This document shows positions 26,921-34,907 of a stretch of 64,000 bases of DNA, one piece after another (the stretch's first letter is position 1; each line of letters begins with the position of its first letter). Below the pieces are notes generated by a model that saw nothing but the letters and a program-made list of their open reading frames with translations, did no database searches and was not told the DNA's origin. The stretch spans positions 4,327,339 to 4,391,338 of the forward strand of contig NZ_CP053660.1 of assembly GCF_013177455.1 (NCBI RefSeq), given 5' to 3'. The translations under genes and the position numbers were made by a program. The stretch comes from Nocardioides marmotae. Its GTDB lineage: Bacteria; Actinomycetota; Actinomycetes; Propionibacteriales; Nocardioidaceae.

Positions 26921-27402
26921 TGGGCCCTCCTCCGCTCGTGTACCGGTCCTGCAGCGCCGGCGCCCGACGGTCCGGGCCGGCTCCTCCCCGACGCTAGGGA
27001 GGGCCACCGACATCGGTCCGCGACCCCAGGACCGTACGTGGCGGAGCCGGTCCGGCGACACCACCTTGTCCACAGGTCCTGGGGATAACCGGGGTGAACC
27101 CGTGGACGACGTGCCTCGGACTGTGCACAGCATGGGGACCAGCCTGTGGACGAACTAGGCCACCGGACGCGAAGCACCGCGCTGACCTGCGGAAACGCGC
27201 GATCGGACATGTGGAGCGAAATCAGTTGGGCACGGATTCCGTTCGCCTCCGCGACACGCCGATGACATCGGCCGGTTTGTCGACAAAGCGCTCCGACCCC
27301 GTGGTTTCCACAGACAACCCGGGGTTATCCACCGCCCTCCGCGGGCTACCCACGTAGGGGCCAGCACCACTGATTGCCTCTTACCCGGACTATGCTCCGC
27401 GG
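26921..27402. other. dnaB-MATE intergenic with DnaA-box-like sites
   Basis: 482 bases without a gene. I see TTGTCCACA at 27066-27074 (actinobacterial-type DnaA box), TGTGGACGA at 27145-27153 (complement TCGTCCACA), TTTCCACAG at 27305-27313 and TTATCCACC at 27325-27333. A CTGTGCACAG palindrome is at 27121-27130, and the palindrome TTTGTCGACAAA is at 27276-27287. The density of such sites near a divergent promoter pair suggests DnaA control of dnaB or titration; this is an inference. Confidence 0.5.
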
Positions 27403-28761
27403 GTGCGTCGACCCGAGGACGCGGCCCTGGACCGCGACATCCTGCGCCTGGCCTTCCCCGCCTTCCTCGCCCTGGTCGCCGAGCCGATGTTCCTCCTGGC
27501 CGACGCCGCGGTGGTCGGGCACCTCGGCACGCCGGAGCTGGCGGGTCTCGGCGTCGCCGGCGCGGTGCTCCAGACGGCGGTCGGCCTGTGCGTGTTCCTC
27601 GCCTACGGCACCACCGCGGCCGTCGCTCGCCACCTCGGCGCGGGCGACACGCGCGGCGCGCTGACCCAGGGCATCGACGGCGTGTGGCTCGCGGTGCTCA
27701 TCGGCGTCCTGGTAACCGTCGCCGGGGTCGCGCTCACCGAGCCGCTGGTCGGCCTGTTCGGCCCCAGCCCGGCCGTCACCGAGCACGCCGTGACCTACCT
27801 GCGCATCGCCTTCCTCGGCACGACCCCGCTGCTGGTCATGCTCGCCACCACCGGGGTGCTCCGCGGCCTGCAGGACACCCGGACCCCGCTCGTCGTCGCC
27901 GTGGCCGGCAACCTGCTCAACGTCGTCCTCAACGTCACCCTCGTCTACGGCGTCGGCTCCTGGGGTGGCCTGGGCCTGGCCGGCTCGGCGATCGGGTCGG
28001 TGCTCGCGCAGGTCGCGAGCGCGGTCGCGCTGCTGGCCGTGGTGGTCCGCGGCGCCCGCCGCGAGGGGGCTCGGCTCGCGCCCGACGTACGCGGGATCCG
28101 GGCCGCCGGGCGCGCCGGCGTCGCCCTCGTCGTACGGACCCTGACCCTGCGCGCGGCCCTGCTCGTCACGACGTACGCCGTCACGATCGGCGCCACCGGC
28201 CGGGACCAGGAGATCGACCTCGCGACCCACCAGCTGGCGTTGACGCTGTGGACCTTCCTCGCCTTCGTGCTCGACGCGATCGCCATCGCCGCCCAGGCCA
28301 TCACCGGCCGCCACCTCGGCGCGGGAGACGCCGCCGCGGCCCGGGCCGTCACCGACCGGATGGTCCGCTGGGGCATCGTCAGCGGCATCGTCACCGGCCT
28401 GCTGCTCGCCGCCGCCAGCCCCCTCCTCGGGCCGCTGTTCACCGCGGACGCCGCGGTCCGCGACCTGCTCGTGCCGGTGCTCGTCGTGGCGGCGCTGGCC
28501 CAGCCGATCGCCGGCGTGGTCTTCGTCCTCGACGGCGTGCTCATCGGCGCCGGGGACGGCCTCTACCTCGCCCGGGCCGGCCTGCTCGTCCTCCTCCTCC
28601 ACGCCCCCGCGGTGCTCGCCGTCGCCCTGCTGGGCGGCGGGCTGGTCGTGGTGTGGGTGGTCTTCGGCGTGGTCTTCATGGGCGCCCGCCTCGTCGTGCT
28701 GGTCCACCGCGCGCGCGGCGACGCCTGGCTGGTCACCGGCGTCCGTAGCCTGACCCCGTGA
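27403..28761 (+). CDS. MATE family efflux transporter
   Basis: A 452-residue membrane protein with 12 predicted helices in two homologous halves; the N-terminal LAFPAFLALVAEPMFLLADAA and a later repeat are typical of the MATE/DinF group. The TATGCT box at 27391-27396 is six bases before the GTG, indicating a leaderless start. In my recollection Streptomyces also has a MATE gene beside dnaB and rplI, so it belongs to the conserved block. It probably exports a cationic or toxic compound using an ion gradient. The stop overlaps the next gene (GTGA). Confidence 0.88.
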   Translation: MRRPEDAALDRDILRLAFPAFLALVAEPMFLLADAAVVGHLGTPELAGLGVAGAVLQTAVGLCVFLAYGTTAAVARHLGAGDTRGALTQGIDGVWLAVLIGVLVTVAGVALTEPLVGLFGPSPAVTEHAVTYLRIAFLGTTPLLVMLATTGVLRGLQDTRTPLVVAVAGNLLNVVLNVTLVYGVGSWGGLGLAGSAIGSVLAQVASAVALLAVVVRGARREGARLAPDVRGIRAAGRAGVALVVRTLTLRAALLVTTYAVTIGATGRDQEIDLATHQLALTLWTFLAFVLDAIAIAAQAITGRHLGAGDAAAARAVTDRMVRWGIVSGIVTGLLLAAASPLLGPLFTADAAVRDLLVPVLVVAALAQPIAGVVFVLDGVLIGAGDGLYLARAGLLVLLLHAPAVLAVALLGGGLVVVWVVFGVVFMGARLVVLVHRARGDAWLVTGVRSLTP

Positions 28762-29330
28762 AACCGCTGCAGTCCGTCGCCATGGGACTGCTCGTCGTCG
28801 GTCTCACCGCCCGCTTCGGCGAGTACGACGGGTTGCCGGACCCCCTGGGCTGGGTGCTCGTGCTGGTGGGGGTCGCCCGGTTCCCCGCCGACCTCGAGCG
28901 GCGCACCGTGCTGCTGGGGCTCGCCGCGCTCGCCGGCCTGGTCGCGGTGCCGCTGTGGGTGCCCGCCGTGGCCGAGGCGCTCGAGGACGTCGACGCCTCC
29001 CTCGCCTGGGCGCTGACCCTTCCGCAGCTCGGGTTCGTCGGGCTGCTGTGCCACGTGCTGGCCGCGCGGGCGACCGCAGCCGCGGACCTCCCGGCCGCGC
29101 GCCGCCTGCGGCTGGCGGTGACCCTGACCGCCGTCGTCGCCGCGCTGCCGGTGCTGGTGCTGGGCGCCGGCGTCGAGGCGCTCGCCACCGCGGCGGCGGC
29201 CCTCGCGGTCCTCACGCTCCTCTTCGTGATCTGGCAGCTCTTCGCCTGCTCCGGCCGGGCCTGGGCCGGCGCGCCGTCGACGGCCGGGCGATCGGGGCAA
29301 AGTCCTGCAGCCGACCTCTCGGGTCCATAG
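28758..29330 (+). CDS. Hypothetical membrane protein
   Basis: A 190-residue protein, not recognised. Hydrophobic segments at about 4-17, 26-44, 50-70, 80-98, 112-132 and 138-158 give five or six helices. The tail (170-190) is Ser/Pro/Gly-rich. The GTG start overlaps the MATE stop (GTGA), so it is probably translated from the same message. It has no conserved polar motif that points to transport or catalysis. Confidence 0.6.
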   Translation: MKPLQSVAMGLLVVGLTARFGEYDGLPDPLGWVLVLVGVARFPADLERRTVLLGLAALAGLVAVPLWVPAVAEALEDVDASLAWALTLPQLGFVGLLCHVLAARATAAADLPAARRLRLAVTLTAVVAALPVLVLGAGVEALATAAAALAVLTLLFVIWQLFACSGRAWAGAPSTAGRSGQSPAADLSGP

Positions 29331-29381
29331 CCTCAGGACCCCCCGCGCGTTGTCCCCGGCAGGAGAGAGAGGGAGTCCCCC

Positions 29382-30602
29382 ATGCCCACACCCCGACGTC
29401 TGCGTGCACTCGTCGCCCTGCCCGCGGCCGCGCTGCTCGCCTCGGTCGTCACCGTCACCGGACCCGCCGCCGCCCCCGCGGTGGCCGAGCCCGGCTGCCT
29501 GAGCGAGGCCGTCACCGACCAGACGCTCCCGGGGCTGCTGGGCCGCACCTGCGACGACGAGGCCCCGCCCGTCGTCGACGCGGCCGTGACCGACACGCCC
29601 ACGCCGCAGACGGCCCAGAACTGGGTCAGCAGCAAGCAGCTGACCTTCGCCTTCACCGGCCGGCACACCGACGCCGACCTCGACCCGCTCGGCTTCGAGT
29701 GCCAGTTCTTCGCGAGCAGCACCGTCCCGACCACCTGGACCGCGTGCGGCACCTACGACGCCGCTGCCAAGGTCTGGAAGCAGTCCTACGCCGACCTGGC
29801 CGAGACCGAGGCCCAGCCCTACACCTTCCGCGTCCGCGCGGTCGACACCGGCGACGCCGCCCGGGACCCCCGCTCCTTCTGCGGACTGGGCTGCCAGGCC
29901 GCGGAGACCGACGTCGACGACGTCTCGGCCCCGGCCACCGTCGCCGTCCGCGTCGACACCGTCGCGCCGGCGGGCTCGGTCCGGGTCAACGGCCTGGTCG
30001 ACGAGGAGAACCCCGACTGGCCGATGGTCACCTCGCGCACCCTCCAGGTCGTCCTCGGCGCGAGCGGCAGCCAGGAGCGCAGCCCGCTCGGCTTCAGCTG
30101 CACGCTCAACCAGGCGCCCGTGCCCTGCTCGCCCGGCACCACCGACCTGCGCAGCCTGCCCCCGGGCGACCAGCGCTTCGAGGCCACCGCCCGCGACGCG
30201 GCCGGCAACGTCGACCCCACGCCGGCGGTCCTCACCTTCTCCGTGCCGCGCAACCTGACCGCCCGCAAGGGCAGCGGCTGGAAGACCGTCCGCCAGGGCG
30301 GGTACTTCGGCAACGACTTCCTGCAGACCACCAAGGTCGGCTCCGTCGTCTCGATGCCGGGCAAGAACGTCCGCGAGCTGCGGCTCATCGCCCCGCGCGG
30401 CCCCAAGCTCGGCAAGGTCCAGGTCAAGATCGGGCAGAGCATCTGGCGCACGGTCAACCTCAAGGCGCCGACGTACAAGCGCTTCCACGTCTACCAGATC
30501 CGCAACCAGTTCGACCCGCTGGTCAGCGGCACCATCCAGGTGCGCGCCAAGAAGATCGGCCGCGGCGAGACGGTCCGGATCGACGCCGTCCTCGCCCACT
30601 GA
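29382..30602 (+). CDS. Exported protein with Ig-like repeats
   Basis: A 406-residue precursor with a signal peptide (about residues 1-34, AVAEP cleavage region). The mature protein has at least two related modules, each with a cysteine pair in a FECQF or FSCTL turn (about 105 and 242) and RVRAVDTGDAARDPRS / RFEATARDAAGNVDPT strand ends; these look like Ig/bacterial Big-type folds. The C-terminal 110 residues form another beta region rich in Lys. AGGAGAGAGAGGGAG supports the ATG. A cell-surface or secreted role is inferred. Confidence 0.7.
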   Translation: MPTPRRLRALVALPAAALLASVVTVTGPAAAPAVAEPGCLSEAVTDQTLPGLLGRTCDDEAPPVVDAAVTDTPTPQTAQNWVSSKQLTFAFTGRHTDADLDPLGFECQFFASSTVPTTWTACGTYDAAAKVWKQSYADLAETEAQPYTFRVRAVDTGDAARDPRSFCGLGCQAAETDVDDVSAPATVAVRVDTVAPAGSVRVNGLVDEENPDWPMVTSRTLQVVLGASGSQERSPLGFSCTLNQAPVPCSPGTTDLRSLPPGDQRFEATARDAAGNVDPTPAVLTFSVPRNLTARKGSGWKTVRQGGYFGNDFLQTTKVGSVVSMPGKNVRELRLIAPRGPKLGKVQVKIGQSIWRTVNLKAPTYKRFHVYQIRNQFDPLVSGTIQVRAKKIGRGETVRIDAVLAH

Positions 30603-30648
30603 CCCCGGCACGTACGCCGGGCCGGATCCGGGGTCCGTGTCGGTGTCG

Positions 30649-30719
30649 TCGGGGTAGTCACGGGCAGGAACGTCCGTGACTACCCCCGGGACGGACAGAA
30701 ACGTCCGTGACTACCCCGA
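30649..30719. repeat. One left arm, two alternative right arms hairpin
   Basis: The arm TCGGGGTAGTCACGG (30649-30663) can pair with CCGTGACTACCCC at 30674-30686 (13 bases perfect) or with CCGTGACTACCCCGA at 30705-30719 (15 bases perfect). The two right arms are part of a direct repeat AACGTCCGTGACTACCCC at 30669 and 30700. An ACGGAC/GTCCGT pairing adds a third option. Not seen elsewhere in the window. It lies between two convergent genes. Confidence 0.55.
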
Positions 30720-30730
30720 GAGCCGTGCCG

Positions 30731-30778
30731 AAAAAGCCACCGGGGCCGCCCCTCGACGAGAGGGACGGCCCCGGTGGG
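30731..30778 (-). terminator. Intrinsic terminator of the rpsF-rplI operon
   Basis: On the minus strand an 18-base stem with one mismatch (arms CCACCGGGGCCGTCCCTC and its complement, 5-6 base loop) is followed by TTTTT at 30735-30731. It is the clearest intrinsic terminator in the window and lies 30 bases beyond the rplI stop codon. Confidence 0.8.
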
Positions 30779-30811
30779 GTGGTGCTGGTGCTGCCGAACG
30801 GCAGCGGGGGA

Positions 30812-31258
30812 TCAGGCCGGGATGACGTTGAGGGCCACCGTGGCGGACACCTCGTCGTGCAGCCGGACCGAGATCTCGTGGTTGCCGAGCGCGCGGATCG
30901 GGTTCTTGATCGCGATCGTGCGCTTGTCGACCGCCTCGCCGGAGCTGGCCTGGAGGGCCTCGGCGATCTCGGCGGTCGTGACGGCGCCGAAGAGGCGGCC
31001 GCCGGCACCGGCGCGGACCTTGACGGCCACGCTGTTGGCCTCGAGCTTGGTCTTGATCTCCTCGGCGTGGCCGAGGTCGCGGACCGCGCGGGTGGCGCGG
31101 GCAGCCTTGATCGACTCGACGGTCTTCTCGGCGCCGCGCGTCCAACGGATCGCGACGCCACGGGGGACGAGGTAGTTGCGGCCGTAGCCGTCCTTCACCT
31201 CGACGACGTCACCGGGGCCACCGAGACCGGTGACCTCCTGGGTCAGGATGAGCTTCAT
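30812..31258 (-). CDS. rplI: Ribosomal protein bL9
   Basis: A 148-residue 50S subunit protein. The N-terminal MKLILTQEVTGLGGPGDVVEVKDGYGRNY is the bL9 signature that binds 23S rRNA, followed by the long connecting helix (45-75) and the C-terminal domain. The length is normal. It is the last gene of the rpsF-ssb-rpsR-rplI operon, 13 bases after rpsR, and is followed by the strong terminator. AGGAGCGGG precedes the ATG. Confidence 0.97.
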   Translation of the reverse strand: MKLILTQEVTGLGGPGDVVEVKDGYGRNYLVPRGVAIRWTRGAEKTVESIKAARATRAVRDLGHAEEIKTKLEANSVAVKVRAGAGGRLFGAVTTAEIAEALQASSGEAVDKRTIAIKNPIRALGNHEISVRLHDEVSATVALNVIPA

Positions 31259-31272
31259 CGTTCCCGCTCCTC

Positions 31273-31509
31273 TCAGCGACCGGTCGAGGTGTAGGGCAGC
31301 AGGGCGACCTCACGGGCGTTCTTCACAGCCGTGGCCACGTCGCGCTGGTGCTGGACGCAGTTGCCGGTCACCCGACGGGCGCGGATCTTGCCGCGGTCCG
31401 AGATGAACTTGCGGAGCAGGGTGGTGTCCTTGTAGTCGACACCGGTCGCCTTCTCCTTGCAGAACTGGCAAACCTTCTTCTTGGGCTTGCGCATCACTGC
31501 CTTGGCCAT
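31273..31509 (-). CDS. rpsR: Ribosomal protein bS18
   Basis: A 78-residue 30S protein with the S18 core YKDTTLLRKFISDRGKIRARRVTGNC. An N-terminal KKKVCQFCKEK gives a CxxC pair, found in the zinc-binding form of S18; a third cysteine is present in TGNCVQHQ. Actinobacteria often have zinc and zinc-free S18 paralogues, and this operon copy looks like the zinc-binding one. AAAGGAAG precedes the ATG. Confidence 0.95.
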   Translation of the reverse strand: MAKAVMRKPKKKVCQFCKEKATGVDYKDTTLLRKFISDRGKIRARRVTGNCVQHQRDVATAVKNAREVALLPYTSTGR

Positions 31510-31649
31510 TGTGGTGCTTCCTTTCTAGAAGCCCGACCCGGCGCCGCCGCGAGGCGGGCAGGGGCGGAATGGTTGAGGGATGTGCGTGAGTGGGTGGTGC
31601 TGGACCAGCCGGTGAGCCGAGGAGCCCGCGGACGGAACGTTCCGAACGG

Positions 31650-32255
31650 TCAGAACGGGGGCTCGTCGGAGCCCACGCCGGGAGCGCCCCAGGGGTCGTT
31701 CGCGGGAGCGCCGCCACCCTGAGGGGCACCGCCTCCGGAACCGCCCTGGCCGCCACCGCGACCGCCGTACCCGCCCTGGCCGCCGCCACCCTGGGCGGGT
31801 GCCGGGGTGGCCCACGGGTCGTCGCCACCGCCGGAGGGGGCGCCGCCCCCACCGCCGGAGAACCCGCCGCCACCGCCGCCGCCACCCGAGCGCTGGGCGC
31901 GGGTGACCTTGGCCGTGGCGTACTTCAGCGACGGACCGACCTCTTCGACCTCGATCTCGAAGACGGTCCGCTTCTCGCCCTCACGGGTCTCGTACTGGCG
32001 GGACTTCAGGCGGCCCTGCACGACGACACGCATGCCGCGCTGGAGGGACTCGGCGACGTTCTCCGCGGCCTGACGCCAGACCGAGCAGGAGAGGAACAGC
32101 GCGTCGCCGTCCTTCCACTCGTTGGTCTGCTTGTCGAAGGTGCGCGGCGTCGACGCGATCCGGAAGTTCGCCACGGCCGCACCCGAGGGGGTGAAGCGCA
32201 GCTCCGGGTCGTCGACGAGGTTGCCGACCACCGTGATGACGGTCTCGCCTGCCAT
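31650..32255 (-). CDS. ssb: Single-stranded DNA-binding protein
   Basis: A 201-residue SSB. Residues 1-110 are the OB-fold (ETVITVVGNLVDDPELRFTPSG at the start, WRQAAENVAESLQRGMRVVVQG later), then a long Gly-rich linker (113-190), and the conserved acidic tail DEPPF that docks partner proteins. It protects single-stranded DNA in replication and repair. Its place between rpsF and rpsR is the usual bacterial arrangement; 126 bases separate it from rpsF and 140 from rpsR. Confidence 0.96.
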   Translation of the reverse strand: MAGETVITVVGNLVDDPELRFTPSGAAVANFRIASTPRTFDKQTNEWKDGDALFLSCSVWRQAAENVAESLQRGMRVVVQGRLKSRQYETREGEKRTVFEIEVEEVGPSLKYATAKVTRAQRSGGGGGGGGFSGGGGGAPSGGGDDPWATPAPAQGGGGQGGYGGRGGGQGGSGGGAPQGGGAPANDPWGAPGVGSDEPPF

Positions 32256-32381
32256 GAGGGTCTCCTTGGCTTGGTGCTGCTGGTCAGAGTCGTGTCTGCG
32301 ATCCCGCACATCGTGGCCGAGGCCGCCGACAGCGGGAAGGGGTCATCCACAGGGGACGACTCCCACCGGGCTCCGGGGAGC

Positions 32382-32672
32382 TCAGCGGGCGTCGGGCCGG
32401 ATGACCTTGGTGCGCAGGATGGACTCGTTGAGCGTGAGCTGACGGTCGAACTCCTTGACCGTCGCCGGCTCGGCGTTGAGCGAGATCACCGCGTAGATGC
32501 CCTCGGCGTTCTTCTTCACCTCATAGGCGAGGCGACGACGTCCCCAGACGTCGACCGACTCGACGGCACCGCCGTCGTTGCGGATGACGTTGAGGTACTT
32601 GTCGAGCGAGGGCGCGATGGTCCGCTCGTCGAGGCTGGGGTCGAGGATGACCATGACTTCGTAGGCACGCAA
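32382..32672 (-). CDS. rpsF: Ribosomal protein bS6
   Basis: A 96-residue 30S protein, with RAYEVMVILDPSLDERTI at the start and the NAEPATVKEFDRQLTLNESILR tail. The start codon is TTG at 32672, with AGGAGG about 11 bases upstream; no ATG or GTG gives the right N-terminus. It heads the ribosomal operon, transcribed toward ssb. A TTG start on an abundant ribosomal protein is worth noting. Confidence 0.95.
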   Translation of the reverse strand: MRAYEVMVILDPSLDERTIAPSLDKYLNVIRNDGGAVESVDVWGRRRLAYEVKKNAEGIYAVISLNAEPATVKEFDRQLTLNESILRTKVIRPDAR

Positions 32673-32876
32673 AGCGGTCTCCACCTCCTGTGGACTTCGG
32701 CGGCCACGGTCTCTCCGTGGCAGGAGGGCTTGCGTCCCCACCGGCAGCGAGCCGCGCGGCGGGGCGTCCCCGGCTCCCGGACCCGTCGGTGGGCGGTCGC
32801 GCGAGGACAGGACAAGGTACCAGCGCGCGGCGACCGCCCCGAAATCGTGTCGGCGGCCCCTCGTAGGGTGGCCCGC

Positions 32877-33689
32877 ATGGCCCCGCGGACCCCCACGACC
32901 CTCCCGATCGGCGCCCACGTCGACCAGACCGACCCCGTCGCCGAGGCGCAGGCGCGGCAGGCGCCCCTGGTGCAGTTCTTCCTCGGCGACCCGCAGGACT
33001 ACAAGGGCCCGCAGGTCCGGTACGCCGGCGGCGCGGCCGCGCTGAAGGAGGCCGCCGAGGCCGCGGGCGTCGACCTGTACGTCCACGCGCCGTACGTCAT
33101 CAACGTCGCCACCACCAACAACCGCATCCGCATCCCGAGCCGCAAGCTCCTCCAGCAGCACATGGACGCCGCGGCCGAGGTCGGCGCGAAGGGGCTGATC
33201 GTCCACGGCGGGCACGTGAACAAGGCCGACGACCCCGAGAAGGGGTTCGACAACTGGCGCAAGGCGATCGAGGCGACCGACATCAAGGTGCCGCTGCTGA
33301 TCGAGAACACCGCGGGCGGTGACAACGCGATGGCCCGCCACCTCGACCGGATCGGCCGGGTCTGGGACGCGATCTCCACCGCCGAGGGCTTCGAGCAGGT
33401 GGGGTTCTGCCTCGACACCTGCCACGCCCACGCCGGCGGCAACGCGCTGGGGACGGTCGTCGACGACGTACGCCGGATCACCGGGCGGATCGACCTGGTG
33501 CACTGCAACGACAGCCGCGACGACTTCGACTCCGGCGCGGACCGGCACACCAACTTCGGCGCCGGGCGGATCGACCCCGACCTGCTCGCCGCGGTGGTCC
33601 GCGACGCCGGGGCGCCGGTGGTCTGCGAGACGCCGGGCGGCCCCGAGGAGCACCTCGCGGACTTCGCCTGGCTGCGCGAGCGCGTCTGA
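32877..33689 (+). CDS. nfo: Endonuclease IV-type AP endonuclease
   Basis: A 270-residue TIM-barrel of the AP endonuclease 2 family. The three-zinc site is visible as HAPYVIN, LIVHGGH, LIENTAGG (Glu), FCLDTCHAHAGG, LVHCNDS and VCETPG. It cleaves next to abasic sites in base-excision repair. TAGGGT at 32864-32869, seven bases before the ATG, points to a leaderless transcript divergent from rpsF. Sequence-based residue matches are complete. Confidence 0.88.
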   Translation: MAPRTPTTLPIGAHVDQTDPVAEAQARQAPLVQFFLGDPQDYKGPQVRYAGGAAALKEAAEAAGVDLYVHAPYVINVATTNNRIRIPSRKLLQQHMDAAAEVGAKGLIVHGGHVNKADDPEKGFDNWRKAIEATDIKVPLLIENTAGGDNAMARHLDRIGRVWDAISTAEGFEQVGFCLDTCHAHAGGNALGTVVDDVRRITGRIDLVHCNDSRDDFDSGADRHTNFGAGRIDPDLLAAVVRDAGAPVVCETPGGPEEHLADFAWLRERV

Positions 33690-33769
33690 CCCACGGCCGA
33701 CCCACGGCCGACCCACGACTTGGCCCACGGGGCGCCGGGGACCCGGCGGGGGTCGGATAGCGTGGAGCG

Positions 33770-34903
33770 GTGCTGACCGTCCGCGAGATCTCCGAGTCCG
33801 AGCACCTCGCCTTCGTCCGGGCCCAGCGCTCCGCGTCGTTCCTCCAGACCCCCGCGTGGGGCCACGTGAAGCGGGAGTGGCGGCGCCAGTCGATCGGCTG
33901 GTTCCGCGACGGCGAGGAGGCCCCCGTGGGGGCGGCGCTGGTGCTCTACCGCCAGCTGCCGAAGGTGCGCCGCTACCTCGCCTACCTGCCCGAGGGCCCG
34001 CTCATCGACTGGGCCGACGAGGACCTCGCCGCCTGGCTGACCCCCATGGCGGCCCACGTCAAGGCCCGCGGCGCGTTCGGCGTGCGGATCGGCCCGCCGG
34101 TGGTCACCCGTCGCTGGGACGCAGCGGCCATCAAGGCCGGCATCGCCGACGAGGGCGTGCACCGCCTCGGCGAGCTCGCCCCCACCGAGCGCGACGGGGC
34201 GGGGGCCCGCGTGGTCTCCCAGCTGCGCGAGCTCGGCTGGCGCTCCCAGGCCGTCGCGGGCGGGTTCGCCGCCGGGCAGCCGCAGCACGTCTTCCAGGTC
34301 CCGCTGGCCGGGCGCTCGGAGGAGGACGTGCTGGCGGGGATGAACCAGCTGTGGCGCCGCAACATCAAGAAGGCCGCCAAGGCCGGCGTCGAGGTCACCT
34401 CCACCAGCACCGTCGAGGGCATCGGCACCGAGCTCAAGGCCTTCCACGACCTCTACGTCCACACCGCCGAGCGGGACCGGTTCACCCCACGCCCGCTGTC
34501 GTACTTCCGGACCATGGTCGAGGCGCTCGCCGCCGAGGAGCCGGACCGGATCACCCTCCACCTCGCCCGGCACGAGGGCGACCTGGTCGCCGCGACCATC
34601 GCGATCCGCGTCGGCGCGCACGCCTGGTACTCCTACGGCGCCTCCTCCTCGGAGAAGCGCGAGGTCCGTGGCTCCAACGCCGTCCAGTGGGCGATGATGC
34701 GCGCCGCGATCGCCGCCGGCGCCGACGTCTACGACCTGCGCGGCATCACCGAGACCCTCGACCCCGACGACCCGCACGTCGGCCTGATCCAGTTCAAGGT
34801 CGGCACCGGCGGCGAGGCCGTGGAGTACGCCGGGGAGTGGGACCTCCCGCTGCACCGGCCGCTGTACCGCGCCTTCGACCTCTACATGTTGCGGCGGGGG
34901 TGA
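33770..34903 (+). CDS. FemAB-like peptidoglycan aminoacyltransferase
   Basis: A 377-residue protein with duplicated GNAT-like domains of the FemAB/FemX family, which add amino acids from aminoacyl-tRNA to peptidoglycan precursors. SFLQTPAWGHVKREW near residue 23 and YGASSSEKREVRGSNAVQWAMM near 285 are typical. TAGCGT at 33758-33763, six bases before the GTG, suggests a leaderless transcript. Together with the Alr-fold protein next door it could build or cap the interpeptide bridge of the wall; the amino acid used is not evident. Confidence 0.85.
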   Translation: MLTVREISESEHLAFVRAQRSASFLQTPAWGHVKREWRRQSIGWFRDGEEAPVGAALVLYRQLPKVRRYLAYLPEGPLIDWADEDLAAWLTPMAAHVKARGAFGVRIGPPVVTRRWDAAAIKAGIADEGVHRLGELAPTERDGAGARVVSQLRELGWRSQAVAGGFAAGQPQHVFQVPLAGRSEEDVLAGMNQLWRRNIKKAAKAGVEVTSTSTVEGIGTELKAFHDLYVHTAERDRFTPRPLSYFRTMVEALAAEEPDRITLHLARHEGDLVAATIAIRVGAHAWYSYGASSSEKREVRGSNAVQWAMMRAAIAAGADVYDLRGITETLDPDDPHVGLIQFKVGTGGEAVEYAGEWDLPLHRPLYRAFDLYMLRRG

Positions 34904-34907
34904 CCCG

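Noticed and set aside
31807..32073. Proline-rich plus-strand frame over ssb
   Set aside because: It is the complement of the Gly-rich SSB linker.
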